A stretch of 64,000 nucleotides of DNA from [Bacillus] selenitireducens MLS10 (GTDB lineage: Bacteria > Bacillota > Bacilli > Bacillales > Salisediminibacteriaceae): positions 2,224,384 through 2,288,383 of the forward strand of contig NC_014219.1 in assembly GCF_000093085.1 (NCBI RefSeq). Direction: 5' to 3'. Within the stretch, counting starts at the first letter, position 1; each line of letters starts with the position of its first letter. Below the pieces are notes generated by a model. The model was not told the DNA's origin and searched no databases. It saw only the letters and a program-made list of their open reading frames with translations. The position numbers and the translations under genes were made by a program. Positions 51,615 through 62,298 of the stretch are shown here, one piece after another.

Positions 51615-54462
51615 TATGACTGTCTCCTTTCAAATTTGAGCTGCGGTCTAATACGCTGTTTATCATGCGTTCATGTTCCAATTTGTGTACCTTTGGATCC
51701 CCCTCTGCCGGACTGGATCTTCTCCTTCGGCCTGTAAAGCTGATTTTCTCAGCTCCAAACAACCCTTGCAAATAAGGCATGACATATGTCCATGCCCCCA
51801 TATTTTGAGGCTCTTCCTGAAGCCAAATGACTTCTTTAACATTACCGCACGCCTGCAAGACATCCCGCAATGATGCAGACGGGAATGGATACAGTTCTTC
51901 TATACGAACATGTATCAGCCAATCCGGCTGTTCGTCCAAACCGGCGATTGCTGTTTCGAGTTCCACCCCAATCTTACCTTGCGTCAGGATCACCCGCTCA
52001 ACCTGATTTGAAGCCTTCATATCCGGTGATACAAGGACCGGTTTAAATTCGTCTTCTGTCATTTCCTTGGCACTGGATACGACGCGTTCATTTCGTATCA
52101 GACTTTTTGGCGCCATCAGAATAAGTGGTCTCACGTAATCCGTTCCCAATGAATGCGCCTGTCTTCGAAGTAAGTGATAGTACTGGCTTGCTTTCGTCAC
52201 ATTGGCCACGTGCCAGTTATTCTCAGCTGCGAGTGTCAAGAATCGCTCCAATCTGGCACTCGAATGTTCAGGCCCCTGTCCTTCATAACCGTGAGGCAAT
52301 AAGAGTACTAATCCCGATTTCTGGGACCACTTCGCCCTGCCACTTGAAATGAACTGATCCAATATAACCTGAGCCCCATTTGCAAAATCACCGTATTGCG
52401 CCTCCCAGATCGTTAATGTTTCAGGTGCTTCTACATTGTAACCGTATTCGAAGCCAAGGCAGGCTGTCTCTGAGAGAGGACTGTTATGAAGAGCAAAGGA
52501 AGCATTTGCATTCGACAAATAATGCATGGGTGAAAATGTGTCTCCCGTTTCATAGTCATGTAAAATCAAATGCCTGTGAGAGAATGTACCCCGCTCAGAA
52601 TCCTGACCAGTCAGGCGAATTGGGATGCCATCTTTAATAATGGTTGCAAAGGCAAGTGCTTCAGCATGACCCCAATCAATTGCGCCATCGCGAAAAGCAT
52701 CACGTCGGCGTTCGAGGATGCGTTTCAGTTTTGGAAATACTGAAAACGACTCAGGGAATGCCAACAGCTCTTCGTTTACTTTCTCAAGAGAATCGGGAGA
52801 TATATTTTTTTGGTAACGTTCAAGGCTGCTTGTCACCACATCAGGAGGAGACATATCACCGTCAATTGTTTCACGTTTGTTTCCTTTGATTTTGTCGAAC
52901 TGCTGATTTAATTTATCCGTAAACTCTTTTCTCATTTTGCGAAGCTGTTCATCTGTCACTTTTGATTCTTGCCGCAGTTTTTCGCCGTAAAGTTCAAAAA
53001 CAGTTGGGTGTTTTTGAATGATTTTGTAGAGAGACGGCTGGGTTGCCAATGGTTCATCCATTTCATTGTGCCCGTATCTCCGATAACCGATCAAATCGAT
53101 TACAACGTCTTTCCCAAAGGCTTTTCGGTATTTCCAGGCAAGGTTCATAGCCGACAACGAGGACTCAGGATCATCAGCATTCACATGAATCACAGGGACG
53201 TCAAAACCTCTGGCCATATCACTGGCATAAGTCGTCGATCGTGAATCATGGCTGTCAGTCGTAAATCCGAGAAGGTTGTTAGCAATCAGGTGAATGGTAC
53301 CACCGGTTGAATATCCCCTGAGACCGCTCAAATTAATGGTTTCTGCAACTACCCCTTGTCCCGGGAATGCTGCGTCACCGTGAATCAGAACTGGCAATGC
53401 CAAATCAGGATCATGTGACGGGAAGCCTGACTTTGAACGGTCATCCTGCGCTGCACGGGTTAATCCTTCGATGACGGGATTCACAAATTCAAGGTGACTT
53501 GGATTATTCGCTAATGTAATCGTCGCTTCAGAGGCACTTTCCTTAATTTCGCGGTCCGCTCCGAGGTGATATTTCACATCACCCGTCCATCCATAGTTAA
53601 TTCCTGTGGAACCTTCCGAAGGAACCAATTCGGGGTTTGGAGCATCATGAAACTCGGAGAAAATCAATTCATAAGGTTTTCCAAGAACATGGGCAAGCAC
53701 GTTCAGTCTGCCCCGGTGAGCCATGCCAATAAAAATGTGTTTGGATCCTGCATTCACAGCATCTTTCACGAGCTGATCAAGCATCGGAACCATAGTATCC
53801 AATCCCTCTACAGAAAAACGCTTTTGTCCTTTAAATGTCTTATCAAGGAAATGTTCAAATCCTTCAACTTTATTTAAACGTTGCAAAAGATCCGTTTTGT
53901 CACTGTCAGACAGATTGATTTTATAGGCCCCTGTTTCCACTTCTCTGAACAACCACTTGCGTTCTTTAATTTCCTGAATGTGCTTAAATTGAAATGCGAT
54001 ATTTCCGGTGTATGCATCTTTGAGATGGTTGATCGCATCATCGCCATTCTGCAACCCTTTGGAATAATGAGGGGATAAAAGCTCCGCGGACAAATGTTGA
54101 AGATCCTGTTTCGTAAGATCGAAATCTTCAAGATTAAAAAGTCCTTCCGGTCTTCGTTCCGTGTCAAAAGGCATAATATCGGCAATCAGATGGCCGTTTC
54201 GTCTGATCGATTCCGCTAAAAATGAAGCCTGAACGGCAACGTGCTCTCGTTTTTTAAGGTTCACTGAATCATTCAATCGTTCCCCGTTGTCCTGACTTCC
54301 CGATTCAGAGTATGCCCCCCATTTATCAAAAAACGCCCTGAGTTTATCATCCACCTGCGAAGGATCTTCTTCATAGCGTTCGTATTGTTCAAACATATAG
54401 CCTAAATTAACGCCGTTAAACTGTTGCCAACCTTTCCTCACCTGTATGTCATGAGCTGCCAT
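51601..54462 (-). CDS. odhA: 2-oxoglutarate dehydrogenase E1
   Basis: The 953-residue thiamin diphosphate enzyme decarboxylates 2-oxoglutarate. Characteristic stretches are [20 protein letters not shown], the [14 protein letters not shown] substrate region, [13 protein letters not shown] and [15 protein letters not shown] in the transketolase-like pyrimidine domain. GGAGGT precedes the ATG. It is cotranscribed with odhB. A cre-like site upstream fits carbon catabolite repression of this TCA operon. Confidence 0.97.
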   Translation of the reverse strand: MAAHDIQVRKGWQQFNGVNLGYMFEQYERYEEDPSQVDDKLRAFFDKWGAYSESGSQDNGERLNDSVNLKKREHVAVQASFLAESIRRNGHLIADIMPFDTERRPEGLFNLEDFDLTKQDLQHLSAELLSPHYSKGLQNGDDAINHLKDAYTGNIAFQFKHIQEIKERKWLFREVETGAYKINLSDSDKTDLLQRLNKVEGFEHFLDKTFKGQKRFSVEGLDTMVPMLDQLVKDAVNAGSKHIFIGMAHRGRLNVLAHVLGKPYELIFSEFHDAPNPELVPSEGSTGINYGWTGDVKYHLGADREIKESASEATITLANNPSHLEFVNPVIEGLTRAAQDDRSKSGFPSHDPDLALPVLIHGDAAFPGQGVVAETINLSGLRGYSTGGTIHLIANNLLGFTTDSHDSRSTTYASDMARGFDVPVIHVNADDPESSLSAMNLAWKYRKAFGKDVVIDLIGYRRYGHNEMDEPLATQPSLYKIIQKHPTVFELYGEKLRQESKVTDEQLRKMRKEFTDKLNQQFDKIKGNKRETIDGDMSPPDVVTSSLERYQKNISPDSLEKVNEELLAFPESFSVFPKLKRILERRRDAFRDGAIDWGHAEALAFATIIKDGIPIRLTGQDSERGTFSHRHLILHDYETGDTFSPMHYLSNANASFALHNSPLSETACLGFEYGYNVEAPETLTIWEAQYGDFANGAQVILDQFISSGRAKWSQKSGLVLLLPHGYEGQGPEHSSARLERFLTLAAENNWHVANVTKASQYYHLLRRQAHSLGTDYVRPLILMAPKSLIRNERVVSSAKEMTEDEFKPVLVSPDMKASNQVERVILTQGKIGVELETAIAGLDEQPDWLIHVRIEELYPFPSASLRDVLQACGNVKEVIWLQEEPQNMGAWTYVMPYLQGLFGAEKISFTGRRRRSSPAEGDPKVHKLEHERMINSVLDRSSNLKGDSHNDRD

Positions 54463-54508
54463 GTCTATACCTCCATATTATTATTTCAATAAACAATTCA
54501 CAAATGGT

Positions 54509-54522
54509 GTTAATCGCTTTCA
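54509..54522 (-). promoter_or_regulatory. cre-like site upstream of odhA
   Basis: TGAAAGCGATTAAC on the minus strand matches 12 of 14 positions of TGWAANCGNTNWCA, 47 bp before the odhA start. CcpA control is inferred from the motif and from the known behaviour of TCA genes in Bacillus. Confidence 0.4.
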
Positions 54523-54650
54523 TGTGTAGTTTATCACTTTTAGCCCTTGTCTTAAAGGGACACGCGTTTCCTTTATCACAATACCCATTTTTAAAATGAC
54601 TCACACTACTTTACTCGACAGTAAGCTCAGTTTTTTGACATCGGGAACAA

Positions 54651-54683
54651 TAAAAAACACACAGGAATAACTTCCCGTGTGCT
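54651..54683 (-). terminator. Rho-independent terminator of patA
   Basis: On the minus strand GCACACGGGAA pairs with TTCCTGTGTG (one mismatch), followed by TTTTTTATTG. Confidence 0.75.
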
Positions 54684-54717
54684 CTGAGTATACCTGATTA
54701 TACTGTTGATAACTCAC

Positions 54718-55905
54718 CTACAGACTGAACCAAAATCTTTCGAGACGATTCATCGCTTCTTCTAATTCTGCCATGGCATAAGCATACGAAATCCTGATAT
54801 ACCCCTCTCCAAATTCCGAGAATGCATCGCCTGGAACAACCGCCAATTTTTCCTGCTCGAGAAGTTTTAAGGCAAAATCCATTGAGGAAAGTCCTTTTTT
54901 CTTTATTGATGGAAAGACATAAAATGCTCCTTTTGGTTCTGTCACAGGGATCCCAATGTCGTCTAATCGACGCAAAACAAAATCTCTTCTCTTTGCATAT
55001 GCCATTCTCATCTGCTCGGCATCATACTTACCGTCTGTCATGGCAGCCAAAGCTGCATATTGACTGATGGACGATGCACAGCTGATATTGTACTGGTGCA
55101 CCTTGATCATATGTGTAATCAGGTAAGCAGGTGCCATAAGAAAGCCGATTCGCCAACCCGTCATCGCGTGAGATTTACTGACCCCGTTGATCACGATCGT
55201 TTTTTCTCTCATGCCTTTAATATTACCAATAGATGTATGTTGCCCTGATTCATTCAATTCTGAATAAATTTCATCAGCTAATACGAAGTAGGGACGGTTT
55301 TGCAAAAAATCACCCAGTTCAATGAGTTCATCCTTCGTCATAACAACCCCCGTTGGATTTGATGGATATGGAAAAATGATCACTTTTGTTTTGGAAGTTT
55401 CGTTGGCTTTGATCTGGTTTACGGTCAATTTAAATGAAGTATTGGATGTGTCGATCAGAACCGGAGTAGCACCCGCTAATTTGATCACCGGTTCATAAGC
55501 AGGATATACAGGGGCGGGAATCAACACTTCATCCCCGGGATCAAGCAACGTTCGTAATGCTGTATCTATCGCTTGGGAAGCTCCTGCAGTGACAATGATT
55601 TCATTCTCCGGATGAAAAGAAAGATTATACTTGTCCTGCATAAACGCCGATACAGCTTCTCGAAGCGGCATGATCCCGGCATTGGCTGTATAAGTGGTAT
55701 GATTTTGTTCGATCGCATTTATAGCAGCCTCTTTTATATGGACAGGAGTCGGAAAATCAGGCTGGCCAAGTGTTAATTGAACAGCATCAGGATAATGTTG
55801 TACCTGATTAAAAAAACGTCTGATCCCTGACAGTTGTATCGAAGCGGCCTTCGAACCGATTCGGCTGTTCATATCTGTTTCATTTGTCATGTTATTCACC
55901 ATCAC
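54718..55905 (-). CDS. patA: PatA-type aminotransferase (N-acetyl-LL-diaminopimelate aminotransferase-like)
   Basis: The 395-residue fold-type I PLP enzyme closely follows B. subtilis PatA: LTLGQPDFPTP, TAGASQAIDTALRTLLDPGD, YPSNPTGVVMTKDEL and PLP lysine in VSKSHAMTGWRIGF. PatA works in the acetylated branch of lysine and diaminopimelate synthesis and can also act on aromatic amino acids. The start is uncertain: GTG 55905, ATG 55902 and ATG 55890 are in frame or adjacent and none has a good ribosome binding site. It begins 8 nt after the esterase gene, so it is likely coupled to it. Confidence 0.88.
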   Translation of the reverse strand: MMVNNMTNETDMNSRIGSKAASIQLSGIRRFFNQVQHYPDAVQLTLGQPDFPTPVHIKEAAINAIEQNHTTYTANAGIMPLREAVSAFMQDKYNLSFHPENEIIVTAGASQAIDTALRTLLDPGDEVLIPAPVYPAYEPVIKLAGATPVLIDTSNTSFKLTVNQIKANETSKTKVIIFPYPSNPTGVVMTKDELIELGDFLQNRPYFVLADEIYSELNESGQHTSIGNIKGMREKTIVINGVSKSHAMTGWRIGFLMAPAYLITHMIKVHQYNISCASSISQYAALAAMTDGKYDAEQMRMAYAKRRDFVLRRLDDIGIPVTEPKGAFYVFPSIKKKGLSSMDFALKLLEQEKLAVVPGDAFSEFGEGYIRISYAYAMAELEEAMNRLERFWFSL

Positions 55906-55913
55906 TTCGTCGA

Positions 55914-57119
55914 TTATTCTTTGTACAGTATGCTGTTAAACATATTCATTCCTGTCCGGAATAATAAATAGGTGCCGATCGCAAACGCTTCAGACTGATC
56001 TCTTATTCGATCTGCCCCTTGCGGTGGAGGAGCAACAGAGAGGGTCAGTCGGTCCTGTTCACTTTCTAACTGACCGCTGTTCACTTCTCTGATGAATCCG
56101 GTAACTTCCGTTAGACCGTCCCGTCCGCTTTGCATCACTTCATAAAAGGAAATGAATGCATGCATCACACCTTCATACCGGGTAAGTTTTACCGGAACGC
56201 CAGAGTCAAACAACCGCACCGCATATGCTTCTCCCTCATCACGCAGCGGATCAAATTGCGCCGTTATAATCAGCGCAGGCGGAAGACCCGACAGGTCCGG
56301 GGCATGAAGAGGCGACGTATAGGGGCTTGTCCACATTAATTCCTGAGGTGTATATAAATCTCTTGCACGGAACATAACTGAACGTGAAAGTAAAAAGTAA
56401 CCGCTGTCGTAACGATCCCGGGAATCAAAAGGCACTTCGAGAAATGTTGTCAGCGGATACAGAAGGACCTGAGATTGAATCTCCGGTCCTTCTCTGTCTC
56501 TGGCCATCATTGAGACAACGGTAGCAATATTTCCGCCGGCACTGTCACCGGCTACATTCATTTGAGAAGGATTTCCATTGAAACGATCTGCATGCTCCAT
56601 TGCCCAGGTTAACGCAGCATAACTGTCTTCAATTGCTGTGGGATAGACGTAGGACGGAGCCAACCGGTATGAAGGTGCAATTACAACACTGTTTGTACGT
56701 CTTGCAATGGATCGGATGATATTGTCATGCGTTTCCAGATTCCCGTATCCTTCCATAAATGCGCCTCCATGATAATACATCATCATTGGATGCGGGCCGT
56801 CTGTATTTGGGTAATAAACCCGGGCAGGAATATCATGATCCTCTGTTACTGGAATACTGATATCCTCCCTCACCATTCTTGAACCGGTACCGCCAGGTGA
56901 ACTGGCGCCACTTAAAAAATCAGGTAACTGAATATCGATATCCAAAGGTACGAGGTTATTATTAATGGCATGAAGCACGACGGCTGTTTTAGCGGGGAGC
57001 CGTCCGGCATCGGTGGACTGCCAGTAAAATACGGCAGTTGCCACAGCGATGATAAATGCCCCTGTTGCCATAATCATAAAAAAACCGATCCGCTTCAGCC
57101 AAATCGTAACATTAGCCAT
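55914..57119 (-). CDS. Membrane-anchored alpha/beta hydrolase (HSL-type esterase)
   Basis: The 401-residue protein has an N-terminal membrane helix (GFFMIMATGAFIIAVATAVF) and a hormone-sensitive lipase-type domain. The oxyanion motif is YYHGGAFMEG, the nucleophile serine is in VAGDSAGGNIA, and DPLRDEGEAYA and HAFISFYE complete the triad. The family hydrolyses short acyl esters; the substrate is unknown. The catalytic part would face outward from the membrane. GGAGGCG precedes the ATG. Its link to patA, 8 bp downstream, is unexplained. Confidence 0.88.
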   Translation of the reverse strand: MANVTIWLKRIGFFMIMATGAFIIAVATAVFYWQSTDAGRLPAKTAVVLHAINNNLVPLDIDIQLPDFLSGASSPGGTGSRMVREDISIPVTEDHDIPARVYYPNTDGPHPMMMYYHGGAFMEGYGNLETHDNIIRSIARRTNSVVIAPSYRLAPSYVYPTAIEDSYAALTWAMEHADRFNGNPSQMNVAGDSAGGNIATVVSMMARDREGPEIQSQVLLYPLTTFLEVPFDSRDRYDSGYFLLSRSVMFRARDLYTPQELMWTSPYTSPLHAPDLSGLPPALIITAQFDPLRDEGEAYAVRLFDSGVPVKLTRYEGVMHAFISFYEVMQSGRDGLTEVTGFIREVNSGQLESEQDRLTLSVAPPPQGADRIRDQSEAFAIGTYLLFRTGMNMFNSILYKE

Positions 57120-57333
57120 TACAGATGCGCCTCCATCACTGTTCAGAGTCTCTCAAACGACGTACTCTATACTACTCTGACACACACCTGTCTCAGATTC
57201 TTCAGATGAGAACCTGTGGGTATCCATCAAATGATGTCGGTCAGATGGAATTCAAAAAACTTGGCGTGATCTTATTGAGTATTGTTTCTTATTTTAGCAG
57301 ACACAGTGGATGATACCAACTCATCTTAACTGT

Positions 57334-58425
57334 TTAATTCAATCTTGCAATAAACGGTTCTTCGATTAAATAAGCAGACTCCGGATAATGCCGGATGATG
57401 GATTTACGATGTAGGGCAAATGAATCTGATATTGGTATGCGTTGAAAATGAATAAGTCGTCCTGCATGTCCTCTGAACATCAGATATTGCTCAGAGACCG
57501 TAAGACGGACCGGTTCATTTTGCAAAGTCGTCAGTGCAACAGAATCGGGTGCTTTGGCAGTTCGAGGGAACAGTGATGGTGGAATATCAATTGTCACGGT
57601 CTCATATAAGTCAAAATTACGTTCGAACAGCGTTAATGTATCTGATACAATTCGGGAACGGGATGGAGCATTGAGATTGACTACAATCAGTTCGGTTTGA
57701 TCCTGAATACCGGAAGTAGCCAATGTCAAACCAGATTGTGAAACAAAACCGTTTTTTCCCGCCGTCACAAAGTCATAGTGCCTCCTCATCGCATGATGAT
57801 GAAAGATCCGGGTATCCCAACCTTCAGACTGCCAATGATAGTCCGTTTTTTCAGCGAGTTCTCTGTACGTATCATTCTCAAGGGCATATTTCATGATACG
57901 GGCCATATCCTCTGCCGTGGTCACATGCTCTTCATCAAATAACCCGTGAGGATTCGTAAAATAGGTGTTCTCGAGACCAATCTCATTTTGAATATATGTA
58001 TTCATCAAACGGCTGAATGCTTCCACGGATCCTGCGATATGTTCTGCAAGAGCAATGCTTGCATCATTTGCAGAACTGATCATGATTCCGTATAAAAGCT
58101 GTTCCACTGTGAGTGATTCACCTTCTTCAAGATACACTCTTGTTCCATCCGCATGAATGGCTTTATTACTGATCGTGACTTCCTCATCTAAATCCAGGTG
58201 TTCGATGGCAATGACAGCCGTTGCTATTTTTGTCAAACTTGCCGGATACATTTCTTCCCTGTGATTCTTTCCATCCAACAATGTGCCCGTCTTAGCATCA
58301 ATTACTGCATAGGCCTCACTGACTACTTCATCTTCTGCTGATATCTGAATGGGCATGAGCATGACCATTATCCCGGTAAATAGTATAACTCCTGCTGCAT
58401 AGATGCTTACATGTCTTGAGATCAT
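57334..58425 (-). CDS. D-alanyl-D-alanine carboxypeptidase (PBP5/DacF family) with KNG motif
   Basis: The 363-residue serine-type peptidase has a Sec signal (YAAGVILFTGIMVMLMPIQIS). The active-site PASLTKIAT (SxxK) and SSANDAS (SxN) motifs and a C-terminal PBP5_C-like domain follow. It should trim D-alanine from peptidoglycan stem peptides. The third catalytic motif reads AGKNGFVSQSG where KTG is standard, so activity or beta-lactam binding may differ. The ATG at 58425 follows AAGGAG. No spoIIAA operon is downstream, so an equivalent role to DacF in sporulation is not shown. Confidence 0.88.
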   Translation of the reverse strand: MISRHVSIYAAGVILFTGIMVMLMPIQISAEDEVVSEAYAVIDAKTGTLLDGKNHREEMYPASLTKIATAVIAIEHLDLDEEVTISNKAIHADGTRVYLEEGESLTVEQLLYGIMISSANDASIALAEHIAGSVEAFSRLMNTYIQNEIGLENTYFTNPHGLFDEEHVTTAEDMARIMKYALENDTYRELAEKTDYHWQSEGWDTRIFHHHAMRRHYDFVTAGKNGFVSQSGLTLATSGIQDQTELIVVNLNAPSRSRIVSDTLTLFERNFDLYETVTIDIPPSLFPRTAKAPDSVALTTLQNEPVRLTVSEQYLMFRGHAGRLIHFQRIPISDSFALHRKSIIRHYPESAYLIEEPFIARLN

Positions 58426-58508
58426 ATTTGCGCACTCCTTCGCGGTTGGCTCTACCATGTACTTTACCGCGAAATAAAGAAAGAAACAATTACAGGAACC
58501 TTACAAAT

Positions 58509-58553
58509 AAAAACCCGTAAATCCCATAAACAAATGGGATTATACGGGTTTTT
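58509..58553. terminator. Bidirectional terminator between msrAB and the carboxypeptidase gene
   Basis: AAAAACCCGTA-ATCCCAT pairs with ATGGGAT-TACGGGTTTTT in a long two-part stem, T-rich on both strands. Confidence 0.85.
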
Positions 58554-58561
58554 AAAAGACC

Positions 58562-58993
58562 TTACGATTTGATTAAATGGACATATTCTTCATAGCCTTC
58601 CTCAGCCATATCGCTTTTCGGTATAAATCTGATTGCAGCAGAATTAATGCAGTATCTTAATCCGGTCGGTTCAGGACCATCGTTAAAGACATGGCCAAGA
58701 TGGGAATCAGCTTCCTTACTTCTCACCTCAATGCGCATCATCATCAGCTTGGTATCTTTCTTTTCGACAAGCGCATCTTCTGATATCGGCTTTGAAAAAC
58801 TCGGCCACCCACAATTGGAGTGGAATTTATCATTTGACAAAAATAACGGCTCACCACTGACAATATCGACATAAATACCGGGTTCGAAAAAATCCCACAG
58901 CGGATTATCAAATGGCGGTTCTGTTCCATCTTGCTGGGTCACCTGAAATTGAATAGGTGTCAAAGCATTGATCCGTTCGTTTTTATCTTTCAT
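58562..58993 (-). CDS. msrB: Peptide methionine (R)-S-oxide reductase MsrB
   Basis: The 143-residue protein has the MsrB motifs FHSNCGWPSFSKPI and HLGHVFNDGPEPTGLRYCINSAAI, the last holding the catalytic cysteine. It reduces the R epimer of methionine sulfoxide in proteins. The two CxxC zinc pairs of many MsrB proteins are absent, as in the zinc-free group. GGGGGT precedes the ATG at 58993, three bases after the msrA stop codon, so the two are one operon. Confidence 0.95.
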   Translation of the reverse strand: MKDKNERINALTPIQFQVTQQDGTEPPFDNPLWDFFEPGIYVDIVSGEPLFLSNDKFHSNCGWPSFSKPISEDALVEKKDTKLMMMRIEVRSKEADSHLGHVFNDGPEPTGLRYCINSAAIRFIPKSDMAEEGYEEYVHLIKS

Positions 58994-58995
58994 GT

Positions 58996-59523
58996 TTACC
59001 CCCACGTTCCTTTGATATAGTCTTCTCTGCCACTGCCTTTTCTGTACATTTTATAATGCATCGGATTCTTTTTGTGATAATCCTGGTGATAATCTTCTGC
59101 AAGATAAAAAGCTTTAGCAGGTAAAATGTCCGTGACAACAGGCTTGTGGAATTTCCCGCTTTCGTCAAGTTTCAGTTTGGAACGTTCTGCGATCTCCTTT
59201 TGTTCATCGTCATGATAATAGATCGCTGTTGTATAAGAATGACCCCGATCGTGAAACTGTCCTCCAGCATCGGTAGGATCAATCTGTTGCCAAAACAAAT
59301 CGACCAAATCCTCATAGTCAACTTTTTCAGGGTCATACGTGATTTGTACCGCTTCTCGATGTCCTGTCGTTTCCGAGCAGACTTCTTTGTAAGTGGGATT
59401 TGGCTTCGTACCACCGGTATACCCACTGATCACTTCTTCAATCCCATCTTCTTCATCAAATGGCTTTACCATGCACCAGAAACAGCCTCCGGCAAAGGTT
59501 GCTTTTCTGAATTGCTCAGACAT
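58996..59523 (-). CDS. msrA: Peptide methionine (S)-S-oxide reductase MsrA
   Basis: The 175-residue protein has the MsrA catalytic motif [13 protein letters not shown] near residue 10 and the conserved [21 protein letters not shown] and [12 protein letters not shown] stretches. It reduces the S epimer of methionine sulfoxide. It is the first gene of the msrAB pair; the ORF extends to GTWG with a TAA stop that nearly touches msrB. Confidence 0.96.
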   Translation of the reverse strand: MSEQFRKATFAGGCFWCMVKPFDEEDGIEEVISGYTGGTKPNPTYKEVCSETTGHREAVQITYDPEKVDYEDLVDLFWQQIDPTDAGGQFHDRGHSYTTAIYYHDDEQKEIAERSKLKLDESGKFHKPVVTDILPAKAFYLAEDYHQDYHKKNPMHYKMYRKGSGREDYIKGTWG

Positions 59524-59599
59524 ATGTCAGCACTCCCTTAAATAATGAATTAAAATGTCATGCACTGTTATTATAGCATTTACCCGACTTTGTGTCAGA

Positions 59600-59630
59600 A
59601 AAACCTCCCCCGTCAATACAGGAGAGGTTC
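59600..59630 (-). terminator. Terminator of the dipeptidase gene
   Basis: On the minus strand AACCTCTCC pairs with GGGGAGGTT, followed by TTTTC. Confidence 0.65.
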
Positions 59631-59638
59631 AGGTTGAT

Positions 59639-60571
59639 TTAGTGATTGATTGATGTCAAAAAGCGGTGTGCATTCTTCCATGCAAAGCCCTCGACCTCAT
59701 CTTGACTATATGATTTAAGCAGTTCTGTAATCAGATTCTGATAAGCCCCGGCATGATCAAGATCCTTTACGTAACTCGCTATACCGTCAAAATCAGAACC
59801 GAACGAAATCAGTTTGCTTCCACCCCGTTTGCAAATGTAATCGATATGCCTGATTAATGCAGGAATCGTTGCTTCATCTTGTTCATCTATAAACGGCGGA
59901 TTAAATACTACACCAATCAATGCTCCTTTTTCTATCAGCCTGTCAAGTTGCTCATCACGCAGATTTCTCCGGTGACTGCACAGGCTGTATGCATTTGAAT
60001 GAGTGGCAATAGGGAAATCAGCTAAATCAAGTACATCTTCAAAACCCGCAAGTGAAATATGAGAGACATCGGTCAAAAGGCCATGACGATTGTTAAATGC
60101 GACGATCTCTTTACCGAAATCCGTCAGGCCGCCCCCTCTCGATTCACCAATGCCGTCACAGCAAAGGTTGGCCTGATTCCATGTTACTCCAAGGGACATA
60201 ACACCGAGTTCTTTGAGAATACGCCATTTTGAAAAATCATTTCCGAATGCATCTGCGCCTTCGAGCGTCAAAACCGCACCGGTCTGGTGTGATTTCAAAT
60301 CCTTGAGCTGATGCCATGAGGTGATTTTGACAATATCATCACTTTGGCTCAACACTTCCGTATGAAAGAGGTCAATCTGCTGTAAAGCCGCATCGAACAT
60401 GATGTCGGAAGGTGTGTCAGGCTCAATAAATATCGCGAAAAACTGCATTTTAATCTGACCCTCTCGTATGCGTTCAGCATTCACTTCAAGATCGGGACTG
60501 TTCTTGAAGGATCGGGTTCTGTCTTCATATAATTTTAACAATGCATCACAGTGCAGATCATAAATGTTCAA
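59639..60571 (-). CDS. Membrane dipeptidase family protein (peptidase M19)
   Basis: The 310-residue metallo-hydrolase has the M19 zinc motif MNIYDLHCDAL at the start. VLTLEGADAF, DVSHISLAGF, ATHSNAYSL and the conserved FGSDFDGIA follow. It hydrolyses dipeptides, possibly with D-residues. It has no signal peptide despite the family name, so it is cytoplasmic. The gene begins 18 bp after fumC and may be read from its promoter. Confidence 0.92.
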   Translation of the reverse strand: MNIYDLHCDALLKLYEDRTRSFKNSPDLEVNAERIREGQIKMQFFAIFIEPDTPSDIMFDAALQQIDLFHTEVLSQSDDIVKITSWHQLKDLKSHQTGAVLTLEGADAFGNDFSKWRILKELGVMSLGVTWNQANLCCDGIGESRGGGLTDFGKEIVAFNNRHGLLTDVSHISLAGFEDVLDLADFPIATHSNAYSLCSHRRNLRDEQLDRLIEKGALIGVVFNPPFIDEQDEATIPALIRHIDYICKRGGSKLISFGSDFDGIASYVKDLDHAGAYQNLITELLKSYSQDEVEGFAWKNAHRFLTSINH

Positions 60572-60589
60572 ATCATGTGCTCCTTTAGA

Positions 60590-61978
60590 TCAGGCTTTTG
60601 GACGTACCATTTTTTCAAGATCAATGTACTCATCGAACTGCTCTGCTGATAAATAGCCAAGTTCAACAGCCGTTTCTTTTAATGTTGACTGGTTGGCAAA
60701 AGCAGTCTTGGCAATTGTCGCTGCCTTTTCATATCCGATATAAGGATTCAATGCCGTAACCAGCATCAGAGAATTTTTTACATGCTCAGCAATCGTATCT
60801 TCATTTGCTTCAATTCCAACTGCACATTTGTCGTTAAATGAGTCCATGGCATCAGCAAGAAGTCTGACAGATTGCAGGAAATTATAAATGATAACCGGTT
60901 TAAAAACATTTAACTCGAAGTTGCCCTGAGAGGCAGCAAATCCAATGGTCGCATCATTCCCCATGACCTGAGTGACAGCCATCGTGATGGCTTCAGACTG
61001 AGTAGGATTGACCTTGCCCGGCATGATCGAGCTTCCCGGTTCATTTGCCGGAATCGTCAATTCACCAATCCCGGATCGTGGACCGCTCGAAAGCCATCGG
61101 ACATCATTCGCAATTTTCATTAAATCCGCAGCAAGTCCTTTTATAGCGCCGTGGACATAAACCATCTCATCATGGCTTGTTAAAGCGTGAAACTTATTGG
61201 CAGATGATTCGAAAGGAAGGCCGGTGATTCTGGCAATCTCCTCAGCAGTCATCGCACCGAAGTCCGGATGGGCATTGATCCCTGTACCGACGGCTGTACC
61301 GCCAATTGCCAGAGGTTGCAGCTGTTTGAGAGATTCAGATATCATGTCTTCTGACCGTTTCAGCATATAGGCCCAACCACTCATCTCCTGCCCCAGCGTC
61401 AGCGGTGTTGCATCCTGCAGGTGAGTGCGTCCGATTTTGATGACATGATCAAAAGCAGCCACTTTATCTTCGATGACACCTCTTAAGCGCTGCAAAGAAG
61501 GCAGTAAACGTTCTTGAACATCTTTTACCGCCGCAATATGCATGGCTGTCGGGAATGTATCATTTGAGCTTTGAGAACGATTCACATCATCGTTTGGATG
61601 AATTCTCGTGTTGGATCCTTGCTCTTCAAACAACTGATTTGATCGGTGAGCAACGACTTCATTCATGTTCATATTTGATTGAGTGCCACTCCCGGTTTGC
61701 CACACGACAAGTGGGAAATGGCTGTATGTAGCGTCTTCTCGCAGCTCCTGGCAAACACGCTGAATCATCTTGCTTTTTTCTTCGTCCATGTTCTCGAGCC
61801 GCAGGTTGGCAGCTGCAGTCGCCTCTTTCAAAATCGTGAATGCCTCGACAACCTGTTTCGGCATTTTCTCTTCACCGATTTTGAAATTTTGCAAACTTCT
61901 TTGTGTCTGTGCCCCCCACCATTTGTCTTCCGGCACTTGCACTTCTCCGAGCGTGTCTTTTTCAATACGGTAACTCAT
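60590..61978 (-). CDS. fumC: Class II fumarate hydratase
   Basis: The 462-residue protein has all fumarase C signatures: [18 protein letters not shown] (catalytic threonine/serine region), [16 protein letters not shown] and the family motif [16 protein letters not shown]. It interconverts fumarate and malate. The ATG at 61978 follows GGGGAGG. The longer reading frame upstream has no ribosome binding site and overlaps the small ORF. Part of the TCA set with odhAB in this window. Confidence 0.97.
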   Translation of the reverse strand: MSYRIEKDTLGEVQVPEDKWWGAQTQRSLQNFKIGEEKMPKQVVEAFTILKEATAAANLRLENMDEEKSKMIQRVCQELREDATYSHFPLVVWQTGSGTQSNMNMNEVVAHRSNQLFEEQGSNTRIHPNDDVNRSQSSNDTFPTAMHIAAVKDVQERLLPSLQRLRGVIEDKVAAFDHVIKIGRTHLQDATPLTLGQEMSGWAYMLKRSEDMISESLKQLQPLAIGGTAVGTGINAHPDFGAMTAEEIARITGLPFESSANKFHALTSHDEMVYVHGAIKGLAADLMKIANDVRWLSSGPRSGIGELTIPANEPGSSIMPGKVNPTQSEAITMAVTQVMGNDATIGFAASQGNFELNVFKPVIIYNFLQSVRLLADAMDSFNDKCAVGIEANEDTIAEHVKNSLMLVTALNPYIGYEKAATIAKTAFANQSTLKETAVELGYLSAEQFDEYIDLEKMVRPKA

Positions 61979-62025
61979 TGTAAAAAACCTCCCCATTTGA
62001 TCAAATTTTTGAAACCCCTTACAAC

Positions 62026-62196
62026 CTAAAGTATACAACACTTCTGCACCATTGCAGAAGCAGAAGCATCCATTATGACGGTGTAGATGACAAAAATCAA
62101 TGCTGCCGTGATGGCGATACGGATCAGAGTTCCGACAATTCTGAAAAGAAATACTGCCAAAAGTATAACCAAAACGAGTATTAACAGTTCATTCAT
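62026..62196 (-). CDS. Small membrane protein, 56 aa
   Basis: The frame opens ATG at 62196, preceded by GGGAGTG about 7 nt upstream, and ends with TAG at 62026-62028. Residues 3-42 are almost all hydrophobic (two helices, [15 protein letters not shown] and [16 protein letters not shown]) with a single basic pair between. Family not recognised. It lies between acsA (divergent) and fumC, whose start is 48 bp downstream of its stop, so the two may be cotranscribed. Too short for routine gene calling but well supported by composition and start site. Confidence 0.6.
   Translation of the reverse strand: MNELLILVLVILLAVFLFRIVGTLIRIAITAALIFVIYTVIMDASASAMVQKCCIL
62041..62060. promoter_or_regulatory. 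Inverted repeat in the small ORF tail, upstream of fumC
   Basis: CTTCTGC (62041-62047) and GCAGAAG (62054-62060) form a 7-bp stem with a 6-nt loop. On the minus strand a TATACT follows within a few bases, so it may overlap the fumC promoter rather than terminate. Confidence 0.3.
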
Positions 62197-62298
62197 TCAA
62201 TATCACTCCCACTTAAGGGTACCATTTCACGAAAAAAAATCAATTCCATCTTAATCAATCAAGAAAGTCTTGAATAATATTTCACAAGAATTTTATAT

